A DNA stretch of 32,040 bases from contig QHSP01000110.1 in the NCBI GenBank assembly GCA_003220495.1, positions 1 to 32,040 on the forward strand. Direction: 5' to 3'. The position numbers and the translations under genes are program-made. Origin of the DNA: Candidatus Rokuibacteriota bacterium. Its GTDB lineage: Bacteria; Methylomirabilota; Methylomirabilia; Rokubacteriales; CSP1-6. The first letter of the stretch is position 1, and the number at the start of each line of letters is the position of its first letter. Below the pieces are notes generated by a model. The model was not told where the DNA came from and did not search any database. It worked only from the letters and a program-made list of their open reading frames with translations. Shown here piece by piece: positions 7,569 to 14,455 of the stretch.

Positions 7569-8222
7569 TCAAGGCCGGCGCAGCCCTTCGAGGATCTTCA
7601 CCGTGTCGGCCGGCTCCGGCCGCCGCGTGTAGTCCGGGTCGGCGTCGACCGCGCGGACGATGCCCCCGCGATCGATCACGAACCGGGCAGGGGCGGGCAG
7701 CCGCCACGTGCCGTCACCATTGCCGCGCGCGAGATCGATGCCGAACTTCGTGTAGATCTCGCGCAGATCGTCGGGCAAGGTGAAGACCAGGCCGTACGAT
7801 TCGGCGACGCGATTACCAAAATCACGCAGCATCTCGTAGGTGAACGGCTGGGGCTCCTCGGTCTCGCGCGGTGTGCGCGCCACCTGAGGCGAGATGACGG
7901 CGAGGCTCCCGCCCGCGCCGGTGATCTGGGGCAAGGCCTGCTGCAGAGCTGCCAGCTCCGCGTTGCAGTACGGTCACCAGCGGCCGCGGTAGAAGGACAG
8001 CACGACCGGCCCGCCGGCCCGCAGGTCGGCGAGGCTCACCTGGTCTCCGCCGGCGTTGGGGAGGGTGAAGTGGGGAGCCGGCTGGCCCACCTTCGCGATC
8101 CGGCTCATGATCCCGGAGGCCCGGAGATCCTCGATGCTCCGCGCCATGATCGCCCGCGCCTCCGCCGGGATCCGTGCCTTCGACGCCTCGCGCAGCTTGT
8201 CGAGCTGTTCCTGGAGCGTCAT
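7569..8222 (-). CDS. Peroxiredoxin-like (AhpC/TSA) probable selenoprotein, in-frame TGA read as Sec83
   Basis: A thioredoxin-fold peroxiredoxin-like protein of 217 residues if TGA 7974-7976 is decoded. Upstream of it the frame ends VVLSFYRGRW; downstream it continues without a frame change as PYCNAELAALQQALPQ. Family members carry W-C-P-Y-C here, so the TGA falls exactly on the first catalytic Cys and gives U83-P-Y-C86. The rest (VGQPAPHFTLP before; VDRGGIVRAVDADPDYTRRPEP late) is standard. The start is ATG 8222, chosen for GGAGG 6 bases upstream; an ATG two codons earlier overlaps that ribosome site. A hairpin follows the TGA at SECIS distance. Likely role: thiol- or selenol-dependent peroxide or disulfide chemistry. 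The alternative is a nonsense mutation or base error in a Cys codon. Confidence 0.85.
7938..7968 (-). promoter_or_regulatory. Bacterial SECIS-like hairpin after the UGA
   Basis: On the minus strand, 12 to 31 bases after the UGA, GCGGAGCU pairs with AGCUCUGC (8 bp, one G-U) around a GGC loop. Below it CUGC pairs with GCAG across an AAC/A internal loop. The apical loop begins 20 bases after the UGA and starts with GG. That fits the known bacterial requirement for a short stem-loop with a G at the start of its loop some 16-37 bases downstream of the Sec codon, bound by SelB. It lies inside the coding sequence, as bacterial SECIS elements do. Confidence 0.65.
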
Positions 8223-8325
8223 CAGCATCCTCCTCGAGCGAGATCGATCAACCGGACCGTACCACACTCTCGCGCAGGCCGGTTCCGGTCGGCGGACCCC
8301 GCGGGATCCTCGGGGCACTCGGGAG

Positions 8326-8363
8326 AAAAAAGTGCCCCGCCGGGCAGCGCGTCCGGCGGGGCA
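8326..8363 (-). terminator. Rho-independent terminator of the extradiol dioxygenase gene
   Basis: A perfect 11-bp stem (TGCCCCGCCGG with CCGGCGGGGCA, 9-base loop), followed on the minus strand by C and six T. It begins 31 bases past the stop of the dioxygenase gene at 8394 and separates it from the peroxiredoxin gene. It is the clearest intrinsic terminator in the window. Confidence 0.9.
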
Positions 8364-8393
8364 TCGTCGTCGATCGTGGCGCCGAGCTCTGCG

Positions 8394-9341
8394 CTACGCG
8401 ATCACCCGATTGAGGAATCGCTCCGGCGGCCGCTCGCCCCACTGAGAGACGAGCCCGTCTTCCGCCGAGATCAGGTTCGAGCCGTTCTTCACGTTCAGCC
8501 GGTCGGTGTCGGACCAGTGCTCGTGCACGCGACCCCACGGATCCGACCAGTAGTCGTAGATCTGGCTCCCGAGGAGGTGGCGCCCGATGCCCCACATGTG
8601 CTCGTACTTGCCGAGCTTCTTGATGTGCTCATGGCCGGTGAAGACGTCGTCGATGTCGGCCACCTCGAACGAGAAGTGGTTCAAGCCGGCGCGCTCGTTC
8701 TTGACGCAGAAGAACACGTGATGGTCGACGTACGTGCTCCCGCGATCGAGCCGGTTGAACGAGCCGATGATGTTGTCCTTGCTCCCGGCGTAGACGTCGT
8801 CCGAGCAGATGAAGCCGAGCGTGTCACGGAACCAACGGGCCGTCTCGACGACCTTCGGCGACGCCATGACCGCGTGGCCGATCCGCTTGACCCGCGAGGG
8901 GCCCGTGTGGATCCGCATCACCTTGCCGGCCCGCTCGAGCCCTTCCGATCCGAGGTTGAGCGGCTGGCGCTTCACGGCGATCGGCTTGAGCTTCTTGATG
9001 CCGTAGACGACCTCGATCTGATATCCGTTCGGCTCCTTCAGCCGGACCCGCTTGCCGCCGCCCGGCTCGTCGATGTCCTCGACGCTCGAGGCGCCCGGAG
9101 CTTTGGCCACCTTCTTCAGATCGTCCAGGCTGGCCGCGTAGTACGCGATCCCCACGAAGCCGGGATCGCCCTTCTCCGTGACGTGGAGATGATGAGGCGC
9201 GTCGGTGCCTCGCATGTAGAGCGCGGTGTTGGTCCGGGCCGCCCGCACCATCCCGAAGTTGGTGAGGAACTCTTCCGCGACATCGAGGTCTGGGGACCGA
9301 AGCCGCCCGTACGCCAGGTCCGTCGCCTTGATCAGTGCCAT
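8394..9341 (-). CDS. Two-domain type I extradiol (catechol 2,3-) dioxygenase, VOC family
   Basis: A 315-residue protein with two VOC domains, the usual size for type I extradiol dioxygenases. The C-terminal domain carries the iron triad: His156 (RIGHAVMAS), His222 (GLNHFSFEV) and Glu274 (RVHEHWSDTD). The N-terminal domain (LAYGRLRSPDLDVAEEFL, VGIAYYAASLDDL) is the non-metal copy. It probably cleaves a catecholic ring next to the hydroxyls; the exact substrate is unknown. The start MALIKATDLA was chosen over an upstream ATG because AGGAGG lies about 8 bases before it. A strong terminator ends it, so it seems to be a single-gene unit. Confidence 0.88.
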   Translation of the reverse strand: MALIKATDLAYGRLRSPDLDVAEEFLTNFGMVRAARTNTALYMRGTDAPHHLHVTEKGDPGFVGIAYYAASLDDLKKVAKAPGASSVEDIDEPGGGKRVRLKEPNGYQIEVVYGIKKLKPIAVKRQPLNLGSEGLERAGKVMRIHTGPSRVKRIGHAVMASPKVVETARWFRDTLGFICSDDVYAGSKDNIIGSFNRLDRGSTYVDHHVFFCVKNERAGLNHFSFEVADIDDVFTGHEHIKKLGKYEHMWGIGRHLLGSQIYDYWSDPWGRVHEHWSDTDRLNVKNGSNLISAEDGLVSQWGERPPERFLNRVIA

Positions 9342-9449
9342 CGCCCTGCCCTCCTGTGTTGGGACGCTCGCCATGCTAGACCACCGTCAATCCCAGGGCA
9401 AGAAGCGCGGGCGGCTGGACGACCGAATGCCGGCAGGCGAAGACCGGGC

Positions 9450-9803
9450 TCAGCGCCCCATCTGTCGATCGTAGGAGGCCGAGATGCGCTCGATCAGCTG
9501 GGGATCGACCGACGTGGCGCCGACCGTCTTGAACTCGACGCGGACGCTGCCATCGGCCTGCGTGCGCACCAGCGCGAGCACGCCGATCCCGTTACGGTCG
9601 CCGCGCAAGGTCCCGGTCGAGCGCTCTTCCTGCGTGATCCGCACGCCTTCCTCGAGCATCGCGTTGCGGGCGGCGCCCCACGACCGATCGAAGGTGCTCG
9701 TGGGCGTCGTCGTGTAGACGCCCGGCGCGACCTCATAATAGGTGCAGCCGGCGAGCAGGCTCGCGCAGAGGCCCGCCGCGAGTAGAGCTCGAAGGCTCGT
9801 CAT
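9450..9803 (-). CDS. Small lipoprotein, hypothetical
   Basis: A 117-residue protein with a lipoprotein signal peptide: LLAAGLCASLLAGC, with the lipobox LAGC and the lipidated Cys at residue 20. The mature part is a small alpha/beta domain (TFDRSWGAARNAMLEEG, then GTLRGDRNGIGVLALV, RVEFKTVG, LIERISASYDRQMGR), similar in outline to small outer-membrane-anchored lipoproteins of unknown function. Its ATG overlaps the stop of the DUF2950 gene by 4 bases, so it is the last gene of the HdeD-DUF3300-DUF2950 operon and is probably exported with those proteins. Confidence 0.8.
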   Translation of the reverse strand: MTSLRALLAAGLCASLLAGCTYYEVAPGVYTTTPTSTFDRSWGAARNAMLEEGVRITQEERSTGTLRGDRNGIGVLALVRTQADGSVRVEFKTVGATSVDPQLIERISASYDRQMGR

Positions 9804-10723
9804 CGCGGGCTCGCGTCGGACGCGATCTTGGTCCACGTCTTGTCGGGGTTGAACATCTTCATGGCGTTCGCGATCTGCGCGGTTCTCGGTCCGAGGTCCT
9901 TCTCGTACACGACGCCGTCGTGGCTCACGATGAACGTGGTGATGCCCGAGACCGCGTAGGTGGCCGGGTACGCCACCAGCGCGAACCCGCCGATCATGTG
10001 CCCCTTCACGAGGTAGTCGTAGGCGCCGCCCGGCGCTTCGGGGCCCTGGGCAAGCAGCAGGCGATAGAGATAGCCGTGATAGGGCATGCGCTTGCCGGGC
10101 TCGGGCTTCGTATAGCCGGCCGCGCGCGCGTCGGCGACGAGCGGGCCGAGCGGGCTCGGCCGCTCTCCCGGCTTCGTTTCCCAGTAGAGACCGTCTCGCT
10201 TGCCCTTGGTGCTCTCGAGACGCTGCGCGTACTCGAGTATTCCGGCGCCGCGGTCTCTCGAATAGTATTCGCGCTGGGCATCGAGGTAGGCCAGGCACAC
10301 CTCGATCGCGGAGAGCTCGTTTCGCCCGATCCGGCGATAGAGGAGCTCGTCGTCTCCCGCGTCGGTATCCCAGAACCACCGCGGGCCGTCGGGCACGAGA
10401 GGAATGGCGACCGGGAAGTCGTTGTCGCCGACGTAGAGGACGACCTTCCCGCCGCCGCCCTCGAGCCGGTGCGCGCGATCGTAGGCCGTCACGAACCGCT
10501 GGAAGGCCGCGCGGTCGGCGACCTCGTCTCCGGACGAGATCAGTGGACGTCCCTTGGGGCCGAGGATCTCGATGAGCGCCTTCCGGTCGCCGGCGCGAAA
10601 TGCGCCGACGAGCGCGTTGACCGCGTCGTCCAGGGATTCGAAGGTCTTCTGCCCGGGCGGCGCGGCGAGTGCGGCACCTTGAAGAAGGACCGCGAGCGCT
10701 AGCGCGATACTCAAGGTTTTCAT
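9800..10723 (-). CDS. DUF2950 domain-containing secreted protein
   Basis: 307 residues with an N-terminal signal peptide (MKTLSIALALAVLLQGAALA, cleavage after ALA). The mature protein matches DUF2950: FESLDDAVNALVGAFRAGDRKALIEILG near the start, GPRWFWDTDAGDDELLYRRIGRNE in the middle, and MPYHGYLYRLLLAQG with GGFALVAYPATYAVSGITTFIV and YEKDLGPRT near the end. The biochemical role is unknown; it is nearly always encoded beside DUF3300, as here. It overlaps DUF3300 by 4 bases upstream and the lipoprotein gene by 4 bases downstream. Probably periplasmic. Confidence 0.92.
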   Translation of the reverse strand: MKTLSIALALAVLLQGAALAAPPGQKTFESLDDAVNALVGAFRAGDRKALIEILGPKGRPLISSGDEVADRAAFQRFVTAYDRAHRLEGGGGKVVLYVGDNDFPVAIPLVPDGPRWFWDTDAGDDELLYRRIGRNELSAIEVCLAYLDAQREYYSRDRGAGILEYAQRLESTKGKRDGLYWETKPGERPSPLGPLVADARAAGYTKPEPGKRMPYHGYLYRLLLAQGPEAPGGAYDYLVKGHMIGGFALVAYPATYAVSGITTFIVSHDGVVYEKDLGPRTAQIANAMKMFNPDKTWTKIASDASPR

Positions 10724-12141
10724 CGCCGCCCTCCACCGCCGCCTCTCCCACCGCCCCCGCCGCCGCCACCTCTGGAGCCGCCCCCGCCGCCCCCTCGGCT
10801 GCCGCCGCCAGAGCTGACGCTGCTGCCGCCGCTTCGGCTACCTCCGCCACCACCGCCACCGCTGTAGCCGCTCGCTCGGGAGGAGCTCACGCTGGACTGA
10901 CCGCGCTGGCTGTTGGCGCGCTGATCGCGACCTTGCCCCCCGCCCTCGAAAGCTCCGGCGTCACGACCGCCGCCGCCCGCGCCGGCCTCGCGGGTTCCTG
11001 CCGTCGGCCCACGTTGCCCGCCCCCGGCCTCGCGGGTAGACGCACTGGGGCCGCCACCGCGGCTCGCGTCTCCCCGGCCGCCTCCCTGATCACGGCCCCG
11101 GTAAGCATCTCGCGAGCCGGCCTGGGGACTGTTGCCGCGGCCGTACTTCTGCTGGGTGCCCTTGTCGCGATACTGAGCGCCCTTGCGGTGCTCGGGATTG
11201 TGCTTGAACGATTCCTTTCCGCCCTGGCCGCTGCCCCGCTCGTTCTTGATCTGGGTGGCTTTGTCCCCACGGTTCACGTTGTTGGTGAAGTTGTTGGACT
11301 TGTTGACGTCGACATCGACGTCGCCGCCACCCCAGTTACATCCGCCCCAGACCGCCGCGCCGACCGCCATCCCCACGCCGAATGAGAGCGCCGCTGCACC
11401 CCAGGGGTAGGCCGGGGGATACGGGTAGTAAGGCGGATAGGCGGGCGGGTATGACCCGTAGACGACGGTCGGGTTGTAGCTCGGCACGTAGACCACCTGC
11501 GGATTCGCCGGCTCGATCTTGATGATGGTCTGCTCCGCGGGCGGAGCCGGCTGTCCGGACGCCGGTGGCGCCGGCTGCGCCGCCGCCTGCTCGACGATCA
11601 CCTTCTGCTGCTCGTTCGACTTGAGATTGCCCTGCGCCTGCGCCTTCGCCCGCATGCGCTGGATGGCGTCCATGGTGTCCTTCCTCTGGTCGAGGAAGGC
11701 ATCGCCGAGCTTCTGCATCCAGTCGATCTTCTCGTTCAAGAGGTCGAGGGTCTGGGGGAAGCTGCACAGCGACTTCACGCTGTCGTCCCAGTCGTGTTTT
11801 TTGAGCTCGTCGTTGAGCGCCGCGTCCTTGAGGTTCGGGTTGGACTTCATGAGCCGGGCGGCCTGGATCACCTCGAGCGGGTAGGTCGCCGCCATCATCA
11901 CCTGCGCGACCAGCGGATCGGGGTAGAGCGCGATCGGCGCGACGATCGCCTCGAGCTCCTCCGGCTTGAAGGGCTGGACGTCGTCGTCGCCCGGTGGCTG
12001 GGCCGAGGCGGGCTGCGCAGCCGGAGGCGGCGGGGCCTGGGCCTGAGCCTGCTGGGCTCGCGGAAGCGGAGGTGCGGCGAGCACGAGCGCGAGCGCGACC
12101 GGCAGGCTTCGGCCCGCGATGATCCGGATCCAGCGTCTCAT
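10720..12141 (-). CDS. DUF3300 domain-containing secreted protein with Gly-rich tail
   Basis: 473 residues from ATG 12141, which has GGAGGG 3-4 bases upstream; an ATG six codons earlier has none. A signal peptide is followed by a Gln/Pro/Ala linker, then the DUF3300 core: LEAIVAPIALYPDPLVAQVMMAATYPLEVIQA, WDDSVKSLCSFPQTLDLLNEKIDWMQKLGDAF and NPQVVYVPSYNPTVVYG. After a Tyr/Pro stretch and a short hydrophobic Gly/Ala segment, the last 170 residues are low-complexity Gly/Arg/Ser. Function unknown, probably cell-envelope. It lies between HdeD (22-base gap) and DUF2950 (4-base overlap) in one operon. Confidence 0.92.
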   Translation of the reverse strand: MRRWIRIIAGRSLPVALALVLAAPPLPRAQQAQAQAPPPPAAQPASAQPPGDDDVQPFKPEELEAIVAPIALYPDPLVAQVMMAATYPLEVIQAARLMKSNPNLKDAALNDELKKHDWDDSVKSLCSFPQTLDLLNEKIDWMQKLGDAFLDQRKDTMDAIQRMRAKAQAQGNLKSNEQQKVIVEQAAAQPAPPASGQPAPPAEQTIIKIEPANPQVVYVPSYNPTVVYGSYPPAYPPYYPYPPAYPWGAAALSFGVGMAVGAAVWGGCNWGGGDVDVDVNKSNNFTNNVNRGDKATQIKNERGSGQGGKESFKHNPEHRKGAQYRDKGTQQKYGRGNSPQAGSRDAYRGRDQGGGRGDASRGGGPSASTREAGGGQRGPTAGTREAGAGGGGRDAGAFEGGGQGRDQRANSQRGQSSVSSSRASGYSGGGGGGGSRSGGSSVSSGGGSRGGGGGGSRGGGGGGGGRGGGGGRR

Positions 12142-12163
12142 GAGCCCTCCGTCAAGCACGACG

Positions 12164-12730
12164 CTACCTGCCGTAGGCGAGTCGCCGAGCGCCCGCGTTC
12201 TTCATGCCCTTGAGCCGGAAGCCGAGCGCGATCATGAGAATTCCGACCACGATCGCGAACGAGCCGATCAGCCATAGCACCGCGAGCGCCCCCGCGCCCG
12301 GAGCAACGATGAGGACGACGCCGAGCACGACGCTCAGCACGCCGTTCAGCGCGAGCAGCCATTCGTTGCGCAGCTCGCGACGCAGGTGGAACGCCGCGAG
12401 GATCTCGAAGACACCGCGGACGATGGCCCACACCGCGATCAGATAGAGGAGCGCGATCGCGGTGAAACCGGGCCACAGCAGAGTCAGGACGCCAGCGGCG
12501 AGGCTCGCCAGACCGGCCAGGAAGACCCCCCACGGAAACGCCCCCTCGCGCCGTCGCGCGAGCGTCCACAGGATCGCCAGGACTCCGTCGATGAAGAGAT
12601 AGCCCCCGTAGACCAGGACGAGGACCGCCAGGGTGATGCCGGGCCAGAAGAGCGTGCCGAGGCCGAAGAGCACCGCGAAGATGCCGCGCAGGACGATCGC
12701 CCACCAGTTCCGTGCCAGCGTTTGCAGCAT
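12164..12730 (-). CDS. HdeD family membrane protein
   Basis: A 188-residue integral membrane protein with six predicted helices arranged as three hairpins, each containing the repeated family pattern (LFGLGTLFWPGITLAVLVLVYG, then AAGVLTLLWPGFTAIALLYLIA, then VLGVVLIVAPGAGALAVLWLIG). This is the HdeD fold, named for acid resistance in E. coli, though most homologues are uncharacterised. The ribosome site GGAGGG precedes the ATG by about 17 bases and a closer AAAGG is nearer. It is the first gene of the operon that continues with DUF3300, DUF2950 and a lipoprotein, and is divergent from the MscS gene; together they suggest an envelope-stress locus. Confidence 0.9.
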   Translation of the reverse strand: MLQTLARNWWAIVLRGIFAVLFGLGTLFWPGITLAVLVLVYGGYLFIDGVLAILWTLARRREGAFPWGVFLAGLASLAAGVLTLLWPGFTAIALLYLIAVWAIVRGVFEILAAFHLRRELRNEWLLALNGVLSVVLGVVLIVAPGAGALAVLWLIGSFAIVVGILMIALGFRLKGMKNAGARRLAYGR

Positions 12731-12933
12731 TGGTGCGCCTTTCCGCCCTCCAAGTGGGGCGTGCCTCCGGGCCGGTTCCGGTCGAGTCCACCGTAGCGCT
12801 CAGAGGATCGGGGGCCCAGGGGCGGCCAACAATGAGACCTTGGTCGGATGCCGCAGGGGCGTGGGACTTTGGTCTACTAGGCGCGGCTCGGAGGCGGCTC
12901 GAGGCCCCGGCCCGCGATGGGGAGGTCGGAAGA

Positions 12934-13746
12934 ATGGAACCGCGAGACATGCTGCAGGTCGCGATCGACGTCGGCGTACGGTTCGGCATCCGCATCATCG
13001 GCGCCATCGCGCTCTGGATCATCGGACGCGCAATCATCAACTTCTGCGGACGGCTGATCAGCCGCTGGCTCGTCCACCAGCACCTCGACCCCACGCTCGG
13101 GCGCTACATCGCCTCGGCCTCGTCGATCGTGCTGAGCGTCGTCCTGGTCATCGCGATCCTCGGGATCTTCGGTGTCGAGACCACCACGTTCGCGGCGGTC
13201 ATCGCCGCTGCCGGCGTGGCCATCGGCGTGGCGTGGGGCGGTCTCCTCGGCAACTTCGCGGCGGGCGTCTTCCTGGTGATATTCCGGCCGTTCAAGACCG
13301 GTGAGTTCGTCAGCGGCGGCGGCGTGACTGGGACCGTGCACGAGATCGGAATGTTCGCCACCAGCTTCGACACCCCCGACAACGTGCGGACCATCGTCGG
13401 CAACAACAAGATCGTGGGGGACACGATCCAGAACTTCTCGGCGAATCCTTACCGCCGTGTAGACCTCACGGCGCAGCTCGCCCACGGGGTGGACGTGAAG
13501 GACGCGGTCGCCATGCTCAAGGAGCGGCTGACGCGGATCCCGAACGTGCTGGGTCAGCCCGCTCCAGACGTCGAGATTCTCCAGTTCACGCTGGCCGGAC
13601 CCGTGCTCGCCATCCGGCCGTACTGCAACAACGCGCACTACTGGCAGGTGTACTTCGACACCAACCGGATGATCCGCGACTCGTTCAGCTCGGCGCGCTA
13701 TCCGGTGCCCGAGCAGCACGTCCGGGTCCAGAGCTCGACCGGCTGA
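12934..13746 (+). CDS. Small-conductance mechanosensitive channel, MscS family
   Basis: A 270-residue MscS-type channel. Hydrophobic segments lie at about residues 12-30, 50-75 and 80-105. The third is the pore helix, AAVIAAAGVAIGVAWGGLLG, followed by NFAAGVFLVIFRPFKTGEFV, the TM3b-to-beta-domain transition that is diagnostic for the family. The cytoplasmic alpha/beta domain ends near EQHVRV. It releases solutes on hypo-osmotic shock. The start was chosen because GGAGG lies about 8 bases upstream of ATG 12934, although the frame is open further upstream. It is convergent with livF, one base apart. Confidence 0.92.
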   Translation: MEPRDMLQVAIDVGVRFGIRIIGAIALWIIGRAIINFCGRLISRWLVHQHLDPTLGRYIASASSIVLSVVLVIAILGIFGVETTTFAAVIAAAGVAIGVAWGGLLGNFAAGVFLVIFRPFKTGEFVSGGGVTGTVHEIGMFATSFDTPDNVRTIVGNNKIVGDTIQNFSANPYRRVDLTAQLAHGVDVKDAVAMLKERLTRIPNVLGQPAPDVEILQFTLAGPVLAIRPYCNNAHYWQVYFDTNRMIRDSFSSARYPVPEQHVRVQSSTG

Positions 13747-13747
13747 T

Positions 13748-14455
13748 TCACTGCTGGCCGAGATAGGCTTCGCGGATCCGCGCGTCGCGCGCGAGCTCCG
13801 ACGGGGCGCCCTCGGCGACGATCCGGCCCTGCTCGAGGACGTAGGCGCGGGCCGCGATCGCGAAGGCCTGGACGATGTTCTGCTCGACCAGCAAGACCGC
13901 AACGCCCTCGGCGTGGATCCCGGCGACGACCTCGAAGACCTGATCGACGATCTGCGGCGCCAGGCCGAGCGAGGGCTCGTCGAGCAGCAAGAGCCGCGGC
14001 ATCGCCATCAGCGCGCGTCCGATCGCGACCATCTGCTGCTGACCTCCCGAGAGCGCGCCGGCGAGCTGTCGCCGGCGCTCGCGCAGGATGGGGAAGGTCC
14101 CGTAGACGCGCTCGAGGCTCTGGCTCCGCCGCGCTCGCGCGGCCGGCGCGTAGCAGCCGATCTCGAGATTCTCCTCGACCGTCATCGCCGGGAAGAGGCG
14201 GCGGCCTTCCGGGACGAGCGCGATCCCGTGGCCGCAGAGCTCGTGCGCCGGAACCGACGCGAGCTCGCGCCCGTCGAGCCGCACGCGGCCGGCGCGGATC
14301 GGCAGGAGGCCGGCGATCGCGTCGATGAGGGTGGTCTTCCCGGCGCCGTTCGGGCCCACCACGGTGACCAGCTCACGACCCCCCACGACGAGCGACACGT
14401 CCCAGACCGCGACGGCATCGCCGTGGGCGACCTCGAGGCGCTCGACGTCAAGCAT
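13748..14455 (-). CDS. livF: Branched-chain-type ABC transporter ATPase LivF
   Basis: A 235-residue ATPase of the Liv family. Walker A is GPNGAGKTT (residues 34-42), the ABC signature is LSGGQQQMVAIGRAL, Walker B is LLLLDEPSLGLAP, and the switch is LLVEQN with the LivF-typical Asn. It powers an importer together with LivG; homologues carry amino acids, urea, short amides or aromatic acids. Its ATG lies inside the end of the livM-livG fusion (8-base overlap), showing tight coupling. It is the last gene of the operon from 19641. Confidence 0.95.
   Translation of the reverse strand: MLDVERLEVAHGDAVAVWDVSLVVGGRELVTVVGPNGAGKTTLIDAIAGLLPIRAGRVRLDGRELASVPAHELCGHGIALVPEGRRLFPAMTVEENLEIGCYAPAARARRSQSLERVYGTFPILRERRRQLAGALSGGQQQMVAIGRALMAMPRLLLLDEPSLGLAPQIVDQVFEVVAGIHAEGVAVLLVEQNIVQAFAIAARAYVLEQGRIVAEGAPSELARDARIREAYLGQQ

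Noticed and set aside
7492-7571. Possible gene remnant after the peroxiredoxin (DETRDIVFEADVNLVTPFLTG, continuing in another frame)
   Set aside because: Too short, needs a frameshift, no start or ribosome site, and no family recognised; left as unexplained intergenic sequence.
8070-9785. Long plus-strand ORF opposite the dioxygenase and lipoprotein genes
   Set aside because: Arg/Asp/Ala-rich translation typical of the antisense frame of GC-rich genes; it crosses a terminator and two real genes.
10725-10900. GCC/CCG-rich triplet tract as a structural or regulatory repeat
   Set aside because: It simply encodes the Gly/Arg/Ser-rich tail of the DUF3300 protein.
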